This document shows, piece after piece, positions 17,906 to 27,419 of a stretch of 64,000 nucleotides of DNA. A program made the translations under genes and the position numbers. The notes beneath the pieces are model-generated. The model did not search any database. It was not told the origin of the DNA and saw only the letters and a list, made by a program, of their open reading frames with translations. Source of the stretch: Paraburkholderia agricolaris (GTDB taxonomy: Bacteria > Pseudomonadota > Gammaproteobacteria > Burkholderiales > Burkholderiaceae); assembly GCF_009455635.1 (NCBI RefSeq), contig NZ_QPER01000001.1, forward strand, positions 3,782,001 through 3,846,000, read 5' to 3'. Every line of letters begins with the position of its first letter. Within the stretch, counting starts at the first letter, position 1.

Positions 17906-19219
17906 TCATTCCGGCAACAACGCCATCAACACATCGACTGTGCGTGCGGTTGCGCCACGGTGACGCGCGGCAAACGCCGAAGCCGCGCCGCCCATCGCCA
18001 GCCTTCGCGCCTTGTCGCTGAACAGTTCGCGCAGCGCCCGTGCCAGATCGGCCGGATCTTGCACCTGCACCGCCGCACCCGCGGCGACAGCATCCGCCGT
18101 GGCTTGTGTGAAGTTGAACACGTGTGGCCCAATCAGCACCGGCACCCCGACCGCACAGGCCTCAATCAGATTCTGCCCGCCCAGCGGCAACAAACTCCCA
18201 CCGATAAACGCCAGATCAGAGGCGGCATAGTAGGCGCCCAACTCGCCCATCGAATCGCCAAGCAGCACGGTCACGTCCGAAGGCAAAGCAGGCGCGCCGC
18301 CGCTAGCGGTCGCGGCAGCCGATGCCACGGTTGCCGCGGGCGCCCACGTCGAACGCCGCTCAAGTCGCAGACCGGCCTTCTCCACCGACGCCGCCACTTC
18401 GTTGAACCGTTGTGGATGACGCGGTACCAGGATCAGCAATGCATTGTCGATGCCCAACGCCGCGAACGCCTGCAGCACCAGTTCCTCTTCGCCTTCACGC
18501 GTACTCGCCGCGACCCACACCGGCCGCGTGCCGATCGCCGCACGCCATGCATGGCCACGCGCCGCCAGTTCCGGCGGCGTACTCATATCGAACTTCAGAT
18601 TGCCGAGCACCGCGACGTTCCGCGCGCCGAGTGCGGTGAGCCGCTCCGCATCCGCCGGACTCTGCGCCAGTACCCGCGCAAAGCCTCCGAACACATCTTT
18701 CGTCGCGTGGCCGAACTTGGCCGCGCGCTTATACGAGCGCGCCGACATCCGCGCATTGGTCAGCACGAGCGGCACATCCGCGCGACGGCATTGGTCGATC
18801 AGCGTGGGCCACACTTCGGTTTCCATCACCAGCCCAAGCGACGGCCGCCACGTCCGCAAAAAGCGCTGCACCGCATGCGGCATGTCATACGGCAGATAGC
18901 TGCGCAACACGCGGTCGCCGAAAATCTGCTCGCCGGTGGCGCGGCCACTCGGCGTCATATGGGTCAGAAGAACTCGTGCGTCGGGACGCGCCTTGAGCAA
19001 CGCGTCGATCAGCGGCTGCGCGGCGCGCGTCTCGCCCACCGACACCGCATGCACCCAGATCAGCGGTGCATTGTCTTCCGGCAACCGGCCGTGCGCATAG
19101 CCGAAACGCTCGGCGATATGCTCGCGATAGCCCCGCTCCTTGCGCGAACGGATCAGCAGGCGCAGCACGGCAAGCGGCGCGACGATCCACCAGAGCGCGT
19201 TATAAATCACTCTCAGCAT
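17906..19219 (-). CDS. waaA: 3-deoxy-D-manno-octulosonic acid (Kdo) transferase
   Basis: Inner-membrane GT30 enzyme adding Kdo from CMP-Kdo to the lipid A precursor, 437 aa. An amino-terminal membrane anchor (residues about 4-22) is followed by the conserved IWVHAVSVGETRAA, LTHMTPSGR, LVMETEVWP and NARMS. The carboxyl half holds LGDSMGELGAYYAASD and FIGGSLLPLGGQNLIEA, which bind the sugar nucleotide. It lies 76 bases downstream of the Kdo hydroxylase gene, which modifies its product, and probably shares a transcript with that gene and waaC. Confidence 0.97.
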   Translation of the reverse strand: MLRVIYNALWWIVAPLAVLRLLIRSRKERGYREHIAERFGYAHGRLPEDNAPLIWVHAVSVGETRAAQPLIDALLKARPDARVLLTHMTPSGRATGEQIFGDRVLRSYLPYDMPHAVQRFLRTWRPSLGLVMETEVWPTLIDQCRRADVPLVLTNARMSARSYKRAAKFGHATKDVFGGFARVLAQSPADAERLTALGARNVAVLGNLKFDMSTPPELAARGHAWRAAIGTRPVWVAASTREGEEELVLQAFAALGIDNALLILVPRHPQRFNEVAASVEKAGLRLERRSTWAPAATVASAAATASGGAPALPSDVTVLLGDSMGELGAYYAASDLAFIGGSLLPLGGQNLIEACAVGVPVLIGPHVFNFTQATADAVAAGAAVQVQDPADLARALRELFSDKARRLAMGGAASAFAARHRGATARTVDVLMALLPE

Positions 19220-19295
19220 CGGGACTCCGCACGCCCAGGCGCGAATCCGACTGCAAGCGCGAGTCTCAAAGTACGAGCGGCAAAGACAGCGGCGC

Positions 19296-20180
19296 TCAAA
19301 CCAGCGCCCTGCCCTTCAGGCGCTCGAGAATGCCCAGCGGCGCGCATTCCGGCTGCGCCATCGCCTTGACCGGCAGGAAGAAGGTCTGCTCCAGCATGAA
19401 CTGCCCGGACATCACGGCATGTGAAGTGTGGTCGGAGAAGCACACCCACACGCTACCCGGCGGAAACGGCATGGTCTGCTGCGGGCTCGACTTCTGATAG
19501 TCGAGATCGGCCTTCATGCCGTCGTGCAGGTTCAGCATCAGATGGTCGTATTCGCTGCGCGGCGATTTGGTGACGTGCAGCAGGTTCAGCAGCCACGCCG
19601 AACCCGGCATCTGCGGTTTGATGCGCGGCAGGAAGCGTTTGGCCATGTCCTCGAAGGGTTCGCCGACGCGCCATACGCGCGGCTCACCATGCGGATTGAC
19701 GTTGGTGAACACGCGCAAAATGCGCTCGCCGTAATTCGGCCGCGACGGAAATGCGTCAACGTGCAAACGGCTATCGTCCTTACGCCATGACGTTTCACGC
19801 CCTTGCACCTGATGCAGCCGCAGGCTCGTTGGCGCGACGCGCAGCTTGCCGTTGTATTCGGGGAACAGCCCGTCGACGAGCGTGCGCGCATTGGACTGAT
19901 AACGCGCGATCAATGCGCGCACCGCCGATTGCGTGACCGCGTCACCGGCCACGCCGTGCAACGCGCCGCCGTTCGGCTCGAGACTGATGTTCTTGCGGCT
20001 CGGATCGGCCAGTGCGGGATCGAGCAAGGCCTGTTCGCCGCCTTCGATAGCAAAGCGCAGATTCGGGAAATACAGCACTTTGCCGCGTTCCACGCCGGCC
20101 AGCAGCGTCTCGCGCGGCACGGACAGGTTGCGTCCGTGCCAGTCGGCGTTCGCTACTTCGATGATCTGGGTTTCGTTCAT
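19296..20180 (-). CDS. kdoO: Kdo 3-hydroxylase, Fe(II)/2-oxoglutarate dioxygenase type
   Basis: Matches the Kdo hydroxylase family described in Burkholderia and Yersinia, which converts Kdo of the inner core into Ko. Length 294 aa. The start at 20180 (MNETQIIEVANADW) has AAGGG seven bases upstream; a farther start is less likely. The iron facial triad appears to be His140 and Asp142 (LHVDAF) with a distal histidine near 251-254 (FSDHTSHA); Arg-containing strands for 2-oxoglutarate lie nearby. It sits between waaC and waaA on the same strand, which fits its role in the inner core. Confidence 0.85.
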   Translation of the reverse strand: MNETQIIEVANADWHGRNLSVPRETLLAGVERGKVLYFPNLRFAIEGGEQALLDPALADPSRKNISLEPNGGALHGVAGDAVTQSAVRALIARYQSNARTLVDGLFPEYNGKLRVAPTSLRLHQVQGRETSWRKDDSRLHVDAFPSRPNYGERILRVFTNVNPHGEPRVWRVGEPFEDMAKRFLPRIKPQMPGSAWLLNLLHVTKSPRSEYDHLMLNLHDGMKADLDYQKSSPQQTMPFPPGSVWVCFSDHTSHAVMSGQFMLEQTFFLPVKAMAQPECAPLGILERLKGRALV

Positions 20181-20233
20181 GGTCGCCCTTGAAAACGGAT
20201 GGCGCGTAAGGCGAAGCACGCCGCGTTACAGCA

Positions 20234-21235
20234 TTACAGCAGGCCGAAACCGGCCAGCGCGGACTTGACTTCCTGCAGCGTGGGCGGCTTGCCGGCCGTG
20301 CCGAGATTGACCACGTTCGGCGACCAGTAGCCGCCGGTACGCCACGCGGTGGCGAAATTGTACAACTCGACCGTCGGCCGCTTCAGCGCCGCCGCTATGT
20401 GCACTAGACCTGTGTCAACGCCGACTGTCGCGGCGGCGCCTTCAATCAGCCCGACCACTGCCGGCAGCGACAGCTTGGGCGGAACAATAGCCGCACCGCC
20501 GAATTCCTTCGCCAGACGCTCGCTGGTGACGCGCTCTTCCTCGCTCCCCCACGGCAGCACGATTGACGCGCCACGCCGCACCAGAGACTGGCCAAGCTCG
20601 ATCCATGCGGTATCGGGCCACTGCTTGTCGGCGCGTGAGGTGGCGTGCACGAACACCACATAAGGCACCGGCAGATTCAGATTCGCCTCCGACAAGGCCA
20701 GTGCCGCGCGCCCGGTGTCGATGCCGAAATCGATGTCGTCGGTGGGTTGCGGCTGCGGATCGTCCAGCGCCGCGGCCACCAGTTGACGCGTCCGCTCGAC
20801 CACATGGGTACGCGGCTCGATCGGCACGCGCTTGTCGTAGAAGAAACGCACCGGCCATTCGAAGCCGGCGCCGTCGGTGCGGTTGGCGAGGCCGACCAGC
20901 GGTCCGCGCGCCATGCTCGCGACCCACGCGGTCTTGATGAGGCCCTGGCAGTCGATCACGAGGTCGTAATTCTCAGCCGCGAGCGCGCGGCGAAACGCGC
21001 CGATCTCGCGCCAGTTGTCGACCGAGAGAATGCGTTTGCGCCAGCGTCGCAGCGACACGGGAATCGCCCGCCGCACGCCGCTGACGAGCTCCACGAGCCC
21101 CACGAAGCTTTCCTCGACAAGCCAGTCGATCTGGGCCTCGGGATGGCGGCGTCGGATGTCGGCGATCACCGGCATGTTGTGAACGACGTCGCCCAATGAC
21201 GACACCCTCACGATTAGTATCTTTTGCACGCTCAA
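20234..21235 (-). CDS. waaC: ADP-heptose:LPS heptosyltransferase I
   Basis: GT9 enzyme adding the first L-glycero-D-manno-heptose to Kdo, 333 aa. Begins KILIVRVSSLGDVVHNMPVI, the family amino end, and carries VFVHATSRADKQWP and the nucleotide-binding VGVDTGLVHIAAAL. It ends 53 bases before the start of kdoO and shares its direction, giving waaC-kdoO-waaA as a core operon. Confidence 0.96.
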   Translation of the reverse strand: MSVQKILIVRVSSLGDVVHNMPVIADIRRRHPEAQIDWLVEESFVGLVELVSGVRRAIPVSLRRWRKRILSVDNWREIGAFRRALAAENYDLVIDCQGLIKTAWVASMARGPLVGLANRTDGAGFEWPVRFFYDKRVPIEPRTHVVERTRQLVAAALDDPQPQPTDDIDFGIDTGRAALALSEANLNLPVPYVVFVHATSRADKQWPDTAWIELGQSLVRRGASIVLPWGSEEERVTSERLAKEFGGAAIVPPKLSLPAVVGLIEGAAATVGVDTGLVHIAAALKRPTVELYNFATAWRTGGYWSPNVVNLGTAGKPPTLQEVKSALAGFGLL

Positions 21236-21312
21236 GTGTGGGAAAACCGGCTATCCGGCCCGAAAAATCGGTGAAAGGACCGCAATTCTATCGCGACAGC
21301 GGTAAATGGCAT

Positions 21313-21350
21313 GAAAAAACGCGGCGCGGTAAGTGAAACCCGCGCCGCGT
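21313..21350 (-). terminator. Rho-independent terminator after the phosphomannomutase gene
   Basis: On the - strand ACGCGGCGCGG and CCGCGCCGCGT form a perfect 11-bp stem with a ten-base loop, followed by TTTTTT. It lies about 48 bases past the stop of the phosphomannomutase gene and separates it from waaC. Confidence 0.85.
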
Positions 21351-21397
21351 TCGACAGCGGCCGCGACTCAAGAAGAACCGCGCCGCCGCTGAAGCTC

Positions 21398-22792
21398 TTA
21401 GAACGGCAGCTTCGCGTCCGGCTTCTCCGCCATGATCACGCGGCGGAAGTCCTCCTGGATGCGCCTGAGCGCTTCATCGCTATCGGCTTCGAAACGCATC
21501 ACCACCACCGGCGTGGTGTTCGACGAGCGCGCAAGGCCGAACCCGTCCGGGTACTCGACACGCAAGCCGTCGATCTTCACCACGTCGTCCGCGCCGGTAA
21601 ACCGGGCGTTCTGCTGCAAACGCGCGATCAGTTCGAAGTTTTCGCCTTCCTCGAGCTTCAATTGCAGTTCCGGCGTGGAATTCGAGTTCGGCAGCGAGTT
21701 CAGCAGCTTGCTCGGATCGGCCACCCGCGTGAGGATTTCCAGCAGGCGTGCGCCCGTGTACAGGCCGTCGTCAAACCCGTACCAGCGGTCCTTGAAGAAC
21801 ACGTGGCCGCTCATTTCGCCGGCCAGCGGCGCGCCGGTTTCGCGCAGCTTCGCCTTGACCAGCGAGTGGCCGGTCTTCCACATCAGCGGTTCGCCGCCCT
21901 TGTCTTTGACCCATTTCGCAAGATTGCGCGTGCACTTCACGTCGTAAATGATCTGCGCGCCCTTGTTGCGCGACAGCACTTCTTCGGCGAACAGCATCAA
22001 CTGGCGGTCCGGATAAATGATCTGGCCGTCTTTGGTGACGACGCCGAGGCGATCGCCGTCGCCATCGAACGCGAAACCGATTTCAGCGTCCGTTTCCTTC
22101 AGCGCGCGGATCACGTCCTGCAGATTCTCGGGGTGAGCCGGGTCCGGGTGATGGTTCGGGAAGTTGCCGTCGATCTCGGTGAACAGTTCGACCAGTTCGC
22201 AGCCGAGCTTTCTGAACAGCTTCGGCGCGAGGCCGCCGGCCACGCCGTTGCCGGTGTCGACCACGATCTTGATCGGGCGCGCGAGCTTGATGTCGCTCGT
22301 GATGCGATCCAGATAGGCGTCGGCGATGTCGTACTCGGTGTACGTGCCGCTACCGTCAGAAAAGTTTTCGTCGACGATGCGCTGATGCAGCGCGAGGATC
22401 TGCTCGCCGTAAATGGCCGCGCCGCGCAGAACCATCTTGAAGCCGTTGTAGTCGGGCGGATTGTGGCTGCCCGTCACGACGATGCACGAATCGACGCGAC
22501 GCTCGCCGCCGTCGAGCTGCAACGGCACGCTGGCCGCGAAGTAGCCGACCGGCGTCGGTACCATGCCGACGTTGACCACGTCGACCCCTGCCGCACGCAA
22601 ACCGTCCGACAGCGCCTGGATCAACTCGGGGCCCGACAGGCGTCCGTCACGCGCAACCACCACCGCGTCGCCGCCTTGCGCCCGCACTTCGCTGCCGAAG
22701 GCGCGGCCGATCGAACGCGCTGCATCAGCGTCCAGCGTCTTGCCGATTACGCCGCGAATGTCATACGCCTTGAAAATGGATTTGGAGATCAT
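21398..22792 (-). CDS. Phosphomannomutase / phosphoglucomutase (AlgC type)
   Basis: Interconverts 6-phosphate and 1-phosphate of mannose or glucose, supplying GDP-mannose or UDP-glucose for LPS and exopolysaccharide; 464 aa, as in AlgC. The phosphoserine is Ser109 in VVTGSHNPPDYNGFK. The metal loop is FAFDGDGDRLG, the sugar loop GEMSGHVFFKD and the phosphate-binding end RSSNTTP. Could be called manB, cpsG or algC. It is divergent from the flippase gene at 23097 and has its own terminator. Confidence 0.93.
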   Translation of the reverse strand: MISKSIFKAYDIRGVIGKTLDADAARSIGRAFGSEVRAQGGDAVVVARDGRLSGPELIQALSDGLRAAGVDVVNVGMVPTPVGYFAASVPLQLDGGERRVDSCIVVTGSHNPPDYNGFKMVLRGAAIYGEQILALHQRIVDENFSDGSGTYTEYDIADAYLDRITSDIKLARPIKIVVDTGNGVAGGLAPKLFRKLGCELVELFTEIDGNFPNHHPDPAHPENLQDVIRALKETDAEIGFAFDGDGDRLGVVTKDGQIIYPDRQLMLFAEEVLSRNKGAQIIYDVKCTRNLAKWVKDKGGEPLMWKTGHSLVKAKLRETGAPLAGEMSGHVFFKDRWYGFDDGLYTGARLLEILTRVADPSKLLNSLPNSNSTPELQLKLEEGENFELIARLQQNARFTGADDVVKIDGLRVEYPDGFGLARSSNTTPVVVMRFEADSDEALRRIQEDFRRVIMAEKPDAKLPF

Positions 22793-23096
22793 GTTGGCTC
22801 ACTTGCGTGCAATGGAAAATTTTGACCGGCACATCGCCGAGGGATCGGTAAAACTACCTGTGAAACCGAACGATGCGCGCTGGCCGGAAGCGATCCGGTT
22901 CCAACTTATAATTGCGCCTTTCGGACATGCCCTAATAGACACTCATTCTAATGCTTAGACGCCCTGCTTTTGCAATGTTGCCGCGACTGCCGGCCAGGTG
23001 GGCTGTTACATATCGTGCCCTGGCGCACGTTGGGTCTCCGGCACAAGACGGGCAACCGGTGCAACGCGCGCAACCGCATGGGCGAGTGTCCACCGG
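22793..23096. other. Divergent promoter region of pmm and the flippase cluster
   Basis: About 300 bases between divergent genes. TATAAT at 22907-22912 is a candidate -10 box for the + strand, without a convincing -35. No gene-like frame belongs here; the upstream extension of the flippase frame to 22998 lacks a ribosome-binding site and a hydrophobic or otherwise family-like sequence. Confidence 0.4.
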
Positions 23097-24359
23097 ATGC
23101 TGACGCTCAAGCGCTTCGCCAATCCCGACGTCACGCGCGCCTTCGCCAATATCGTCTGGCTCGGGCTGGAACGGCTCACGCAGATCGGCGTGGCGATCGT
23201 CATCAGCGGCATGCTGGCACGCTACTTCGGGCCGGACACCTTCGGCAAATGGCAGTACGCGAACACGCTGCTGCTGGTGCTTTCGCCGATCACCTGGGTG
23301 TGCGGCGCGGAGATTCTGGTTCCCACTATCGTCAACCGGCCGCCAGCCGAACTGGGCACGGTGCTCGGCAGCGCCTTCGCGCTGCGTTTCTCGGTTTCAG
23401 TCGCGGCGCTGCTGCTCACGTGGCTCGGCATCGCCCTGCACTTCTTCGACCCGCTGGTGGGCGCCATGCTCGCCGGTCTCGCGGTCACCATGCTGTTTCG
23501 CGAGCCGTTCGTCGGCGTGATCAACGCGTGGCTGCAAAGCATGACGTACAGCAAGCCGCAGTTGCTCACCAGCATGAGCACTGCGGTGCTGAAGGCCGGT
23601 TTCGTCTATCTGCTGGTGCGCGCGGCGGCCACGCCCGCGCGCTTTGGCTGGCTGTGGGCGGCCGAATCGGCGGTGATCGGCGCGGTTCTGCTGATCTATT
23701 ACATCCGCCGGCACGGCGGCCAGCTCGGCTGGCGACTCGACCGCTCGCTCTTCAGGCACTTCGCGACCGCCGGCACGGTATTCTGGCTCGGCCTGATCTG
23801 TATGTATCTGTTCCTGAAACTGGACAGACTGATGCTCGAACGGGCGATTTCTTTCGCCGACCTCGGGCGCTATTCCGCCGCGCAGCAGTTGAACGAAAAC
23901 TGGATCACGCTCGCGCTGATGCTCGCGCAGACGATCGCGCCCGCCTTCGTCTACCGCGTGCAGGATGCCGCGCAGTTGCGCCGCAACGTGTGGCGGCTCA
24001 CGGCCATGACCGCCGCGCTGATGGTGAGCGGTGCGATCGTGCTGGATCTGCTGGCCGGCATCATCATCCGCCGCGTGTTCGGACCGGACTTTGAAGGCGC
24101 GATAGAAATTTTCCGCTGGGCTGTGTGGCTTTCCGTACCGGCCGGCATCGAAGCGATCGGCAATCTGATCGTGCTGAAATATCAGGCCAAGTTCGTCTTG
24201 CTGTCCAAATGGCTGCTGGCGCTGGCCGTCGCGTTTGTCGTCAATTTGCTGGCGATTCCGCGGCTGGGCGCGTACGGCGCGCTGGTGGGGCTCGCCGCCG
24301 GCTATCTCGCTGCCGCGTCGGTTAATCTTTATTACATTCGTTTCAAATTGCGCCCATGA
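23097..24359 (+). CDS. Polysaccharide flippase, Wzx/MOP family
   Basis: Integral membrane protein of 420 aa with about 12 predicted membrane segments, in the family that moves lipid-linked oligosaccharides across the inner membrane. Begins MLTLKRFANPDVTRAFANIV; hydrophobic segments include VAIVISGMLARYFG and YLAAASVNLYYI. The polar loop LFLKLDRLMLERAISFADLG is typical of Wzx. The start at 23097 is chosen because the sequence before it is Arg/Thr-rich. It overlaps the next glycosyltransferase in ATGA at 24356 and heads a four-gene + strand group ending in galE. Confidence 0.87.
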   Translation: MLTLKRFANPDVTRAFANIVWLGLERLTQIGVAIVISGMLARYFGPDTFGKWQYANTLLLVLSPITWVCGAEILVPTIVNRPPAELGTVLGSAFALRFSVSVAALLLTWLGIALHFFDPLVGAMLAGLAVTMLFREPFVGVINAWLQSMTYSKPQLLTSMSTAVLKAGFVYLLVRAAATPARFGWLWAAESAVIGAVLLIYYIRRHGGQLGWRLDRSLFRHFATAGTVFWLGLICMYLFLKLDRLMLERAISFADLGRYSAAQQLNENWITLALMLAQTIAPAFVYRVQDAAQLRRNVWRLTAMTAALMVSGAIVLDLLAGIIIRRVFGPDFEGAIEIFRWAVWLSVPAGIEAIGNLIVLKYQAKFVLLSKWLLALAVAFVVNLLAIPRLGAYGALVGLAAGYLAAASVNLYYIRFKLRP

Positions 24360-25186
24360 CGAATTCATCCGCCGCTGCGCAGTGTTCCCTCGACGACGTC
24401 GCCGTCCTGATGCCCGCGTACAACGGCCAGGCCGACGTCGATCTCACGCTGGCCTCGTTCAGCGAAAGCACGCTGGTCCATGTACTGATTGTCGACGACG
24501 GCAGCACGCCACCGATCGTCGCACCGGTGCTCGCCAACATGAAGATCGATGTGTTGCGTATGCCGCAGAACGGCGGCATCGAACGCGCATTGCAAACCGG
24601 CATCGACGCCCTTGCGCAGCGCGGCTTTCGCTACGCCGCCCGCATCGACGCGGGCGACCGCAGCGTGCCGCAACGGCTCGCCCGACAACGCGGGTTCATG
24701 GAGTCGCATCCGCAAGTGGCCGGCCTCGGCATGTGGACACAGGTCGTCACGCGTGAAGGCAAACCGCTGTTCCTGCTGACGCCGCCCGCCGAGCCGGATC
24801 AGATCCGGCGCCTGCGCTTCTTCCGGTCGTGCCTCGCGCACCCGTCGATGATGCTGCGCATCGACGCGGTCCGTGCGGTCGGCAACTATCGCGCGGCGTA
24901 TCCTTCCGCCGAGGATCTCGACCTGTTCGTACGCCTGATGGAACGCTACGACTGCGCGAATCTGCCGGAACTCGGCCTTTATTACGAGTTGAACGAAGGC
25001 GGCATTAGCGCCACCAAACGGCGCCGCCAGGTCAACTCGACGCTGCGGCTGCAACTACGCTACTTCAACGCCACCAACCCGTACGACTGGCTGGGTCTCG
25101 CCAAAAATCTGCTGCACCTGGTGACGCCCTACCGCGCCTTGCAACAGGTCAAGCGCAGGCTGCTTGCACCGCGCGCGAGCCATTGA
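24356..25186 (+). CDS. Family 2 glycosyltransferase
   Basis: GT-A fold transferase of 276 aa, cytoplasmic. VAVLMPAYNGQADVDLTLAS opens the nucleotide-binding domain; DDGSTPP follows. The metal-binding position reads RIDAGDRSVPQR, so the usual DxD is replaced by DAGD. The acceptor-side motif is SAEDLDLFVRLME. The sugar and acceptor are not predictable. It overlaps the flippase gene by four bases and precedes a GT4 gene. Confidence 0.88.
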   Translation: MTNSSAAAQCSLDDVAVLMPAYNGQADVDLTLASFSESTLVHVLIVDDGSTPPIVAPVLANMKIDVLRMPQNGGIERALQTGIDALAQRGFRYAARIDAGDRSVPQRLARQRGFMESHPQVAGLGMWTQVVTREGKPLFLLTPPAEPDQIRRLRFFRSCLAHPSMMLRIDAVRAVGNYRAAYPSAEDLDLFVRLMERYDCANLPELGLYYELNEGGISATKRRRQVNSTLRLQLRYFNATNPYDWLGLAKNLLHLVTPYRALQQVKRRLLAPRASH

Positions 25187-25235
25187 TGCCGTTGCCGCCA
25201 TTTATCCCGTCACCCACCGTCGAGCCCGTTCCCGC

Positions 25236-26384
25236 ATGAAGCCTGCCCTGAAATCGACGCCCGCGCTGCGCATTACACTCGTCTGTAACACCGCCTGGGC
25301 AATCTATACGTACCGGCAAGGGCTGATCCGCATGCTGGTCGGGCGCGGCGTCGACGTCACGGTGCTCGCGCCGCACGACCGCACGTTCAAGCTGCTCACC
25401 GCGATGGGCTGCCGCTGCATCGAGTTGCCGGTGGCCTCCAAGGGCACCAGTCCGCGCGAAGACCTGCGCACGCTTTTGTCGTTGTATCGTTTGTATCGAA
25501 GCATCCGCCCGCACGTCGTGTTCCACTACACGATCAAACCGAACATTTACGGCTCGATCGCCGCGAAACTGGCGGGCGTGCAGTCGGTAGCGGTAACCAC
25601 CGGGCTCGGTTACGTGTTCATCCAGCAAAGTCGCGCGGCACAGGTCGCCAAGAAACTGTACCGTTTCGCGTTCCGTTTCCCGCGCGAAATCTGGTTTCTG
25701 AACCGCGACGATCAGGCTGCGTTTGTCGAGCAGAATTTGTTGGTGCATCCTGAGCGGGCGCGTCTCCTGCACGGCGAAGGCGTCGATCTCGAACAGTTCG
25801 CCTTCACGCCGATGCCGGAGCGGGAGGTATTCAAGTTCGTGCTGATCGGGCGGCTTCTGTGGGACAAGGGTGTCGGCGAGTATGTCGAAGCCGCCCGGCG
25901 CTTGCGTGAGCGCTATCCGCAGGCCCGGTTCCAGTTGCTCGGGCCGGTCGGTGTCGACAACCCTAGCGCGATCACACGCGAAGAAGTGGCCGCGTGGGAG
26001 CAGGAAGGCATCATCGAGTACCTCGGCGAGGCGCATGACGTACGGCCCTTTATCGCCGATGCGGACTGCGTCGTCCTGCCGTCCTATCGCGAAGGCGTGC
26101 CTCGCACACTGATGGAAGCCTCCGCGATGGGCCGGCCGATTGTAACCACGGACGTGCCCGGCTGCCGCGAAGTGGTGGCGGACGGCGTCAACGGATTGCT
26201 GTGCGAAGTGCGCAATGCAGAGAGTCTCGCGGCGAAACTGGCGCAAATGCTCGATATGAGCAGTGCCGGGCGCCGTTTAATGGCTGAACGCGGTCGACAG
26301 AAAGTCGCGCAAGAGTTCGACGAACGCGTCGTCGTCGAAACATATAAAGACCTGGTGCAAAAAATGACGGGCGTTTTACTTTAA
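25236..26384 (+). CDS. Family 4 glycosyltransferase
   Basis: GT-B fold transferase of 382 aa. The start at 25236 (MKPALKSTPALRITLVCNT) is preferred because earlier codons overlap the previous gene. Typical sequence: VVFHYTIKPNIYGSIAAKL, VLIGRLLWDKGVGEYVEAAR, and the nucleotide-binding LPSYREGVPRTLMEASAMG with the E-x7-E pair. Resembles transferases of the WcaL/PglA type. It is separated from galE by 12 bases and so probably lies in one transcript with it. Confidence 0.9.
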   Translation: MKPALKSTPALRITLVCNTAWAIYTYRQGLIRMLVGRGVDVTVLAPHDRTFKLLTAMGCRCIELPVASKGTSPREDLRTLLSLYRLYRSIRPHVVFHYTIKPNIYGSIAAKLAGVQSVAVTTGLGYVFIQQSRAAQVAKKLYRFAFRFPREIWFLNRDDQAAFVEQNLLVHPERARLLHGEGVDLEQFAFTPMPEREVFKFVLIGRLLWDKGVGEYVEAARRLRERYPQARFQLLGPVGVDNPSAITREEVAAWEQEGIIEYLGEAHDVRPFIADADCVVLPSYREGVPRTLMEASAMGRPIVTTDVPGCREVVADGVNGLLCEVRNAESLAAKLAQMLDMSSAGRRLMAERGRQKVAQEFDERVVVETYKDLVQKMTGVLL

Positions 26385-26396
26385 CGGAGTAGCAGA

Positions 26397-27419
26397 ATGA
26401 CCACGAAGGGTACGATTCTGGTAACGGGCGGTGCAGGATTTATCGGCTCGCACACATGTGTCGAACTGCTGAACGGCGGTTACGACGTCGTGGTAATCGA
26501 CAATCTCGTGAACAGCAACCGCGAATCGCTGCGGCGCGTAGAAAAGATCACCGGCAAGCCCGTGACCTTTTACGAAGCCGACGCGCGCGACGAAGCAGCG
26601 CTCAATCGCATTTTCGACGCCCACCCGATCACCGGCGCGATCCACTTTGCGGCGCTCAAGGCGGTGGGTGAATCGGTCGCCAAGCCCGTCGAGTACTACA
26701 GCAATAACGTCGGCAGTTTGCTGGCGCTGCTCGGCGTGATGCGCGATCGCAAGGTGAAGCAGTTCGTGTTCAGTTCTTCCGCAACGGTGTACGGCGTGCC
26801 AAAAAGTTCGCCGATCGACGAATCGTTTCCGCTGTCGGCCACCAATCCATATGGACAGTCCAAGCTGATCGCCGAGCAGGTTTTGCGCGATCTGGAAGTA
26901 GCAGATCCTTCCTGGCGAATTGCGACCCTGCGCTATTTCAACCCGGTTGGCGCGCATGAGAGCGGCTTGATTGGAGAAGACCCGGCCGGCATCCCCAATA
27001 ATCTGATGCCATATGTGGCACAGGTCGCAGTAGGCAAACTGGAAAAGCTGCGTGTATTCGGTGGCGACTACGAGACGCCGGACGGCACCGGCGTGCGCGA
27101 CTATATTCACGTTGTGGACCTCGCGCGCGGGCATCTGGCCGCACTGGATGCGCTGGTCAAGCGCGATGCCAGTTTCGTCGTGAATCTCGGAACGGGCCAG
27201 GGGTATAGCGTGATCGACGTCGTCAAGGCGTTCGAGAAGGCCGCGGGCCGGCCGGTGCCCTACGAGATCGTGGCTCGCCGCCCCGGCGACGTGGCTTCGT
27301 GTTTCGCGGATCCCGCCGCGGCGCTGGAAGTCATTGGCTGGCGTGCGGAGTATGGGATCGAGAGGATGTGCGCGGATCACTGGCGGTGGCAGTCGACCAA
27401 TCCGCACGGCTTCGCCTGA
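26397..27419 (+). CDS. galE: UDP-glucose 4-epimerase
   Basis: Interconverts UDP-glucose and UDP-galactose (or the N-acetyl forms); 340 aa, normal GalE length. The NAD-binding motif is TGGAGFIGSHT (residues 10-20), the catalytic pair Tyr152 and Lys156 in NPYGQSK, with Ser in FSSSATVYG. The sugar-binding part includes YFNPVGAHESGLIGEDP. It ends the group that starts with the flippase at 23097 and likely supplies galactose to the neighbouring transferases. Confidence 0.96.
   Translation: MTTKGTILVTGGAGFIGSHTCVELLNGGYDVVVIDNLVNSNRESLRRVEKITGKPVTFYEADARDEAALNRIFDAHPITGAIHFAALKAVGESVAKPVEYYSNNVGSLLALLGVMRDRKVKQFVFSSSATVYGVPKSSPIDESFPLSATNPYGQSKLIAEQVLRDLEVADPSWRIATLRYFNPVGAHESGLIGEDPAGIPNNLMPYVAQVAVGKLEKLRVFGGDYETPDGTGVRDYIHVVDLARGHLAALDALVKRDASFVVNLGTGQGYSVIDVVKAFEKAAGRPVPYEIVARRPGDVASCFADPAAALEVIGWRAEYGIERMCADHWRWQSTNPHGFA

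Noticed and set aside
17960..19369. 469-codon frame on + opposite waaA
   Set aside because: Arg/His-rich antisense frame; waaA motifs on the other strand are intact.
21311..22825. 504-codon frame on + opposite the phosphomannomutase gene
   Set aside because: Shadow of a complete, conserved gene; it also crosses that gene's terminator.
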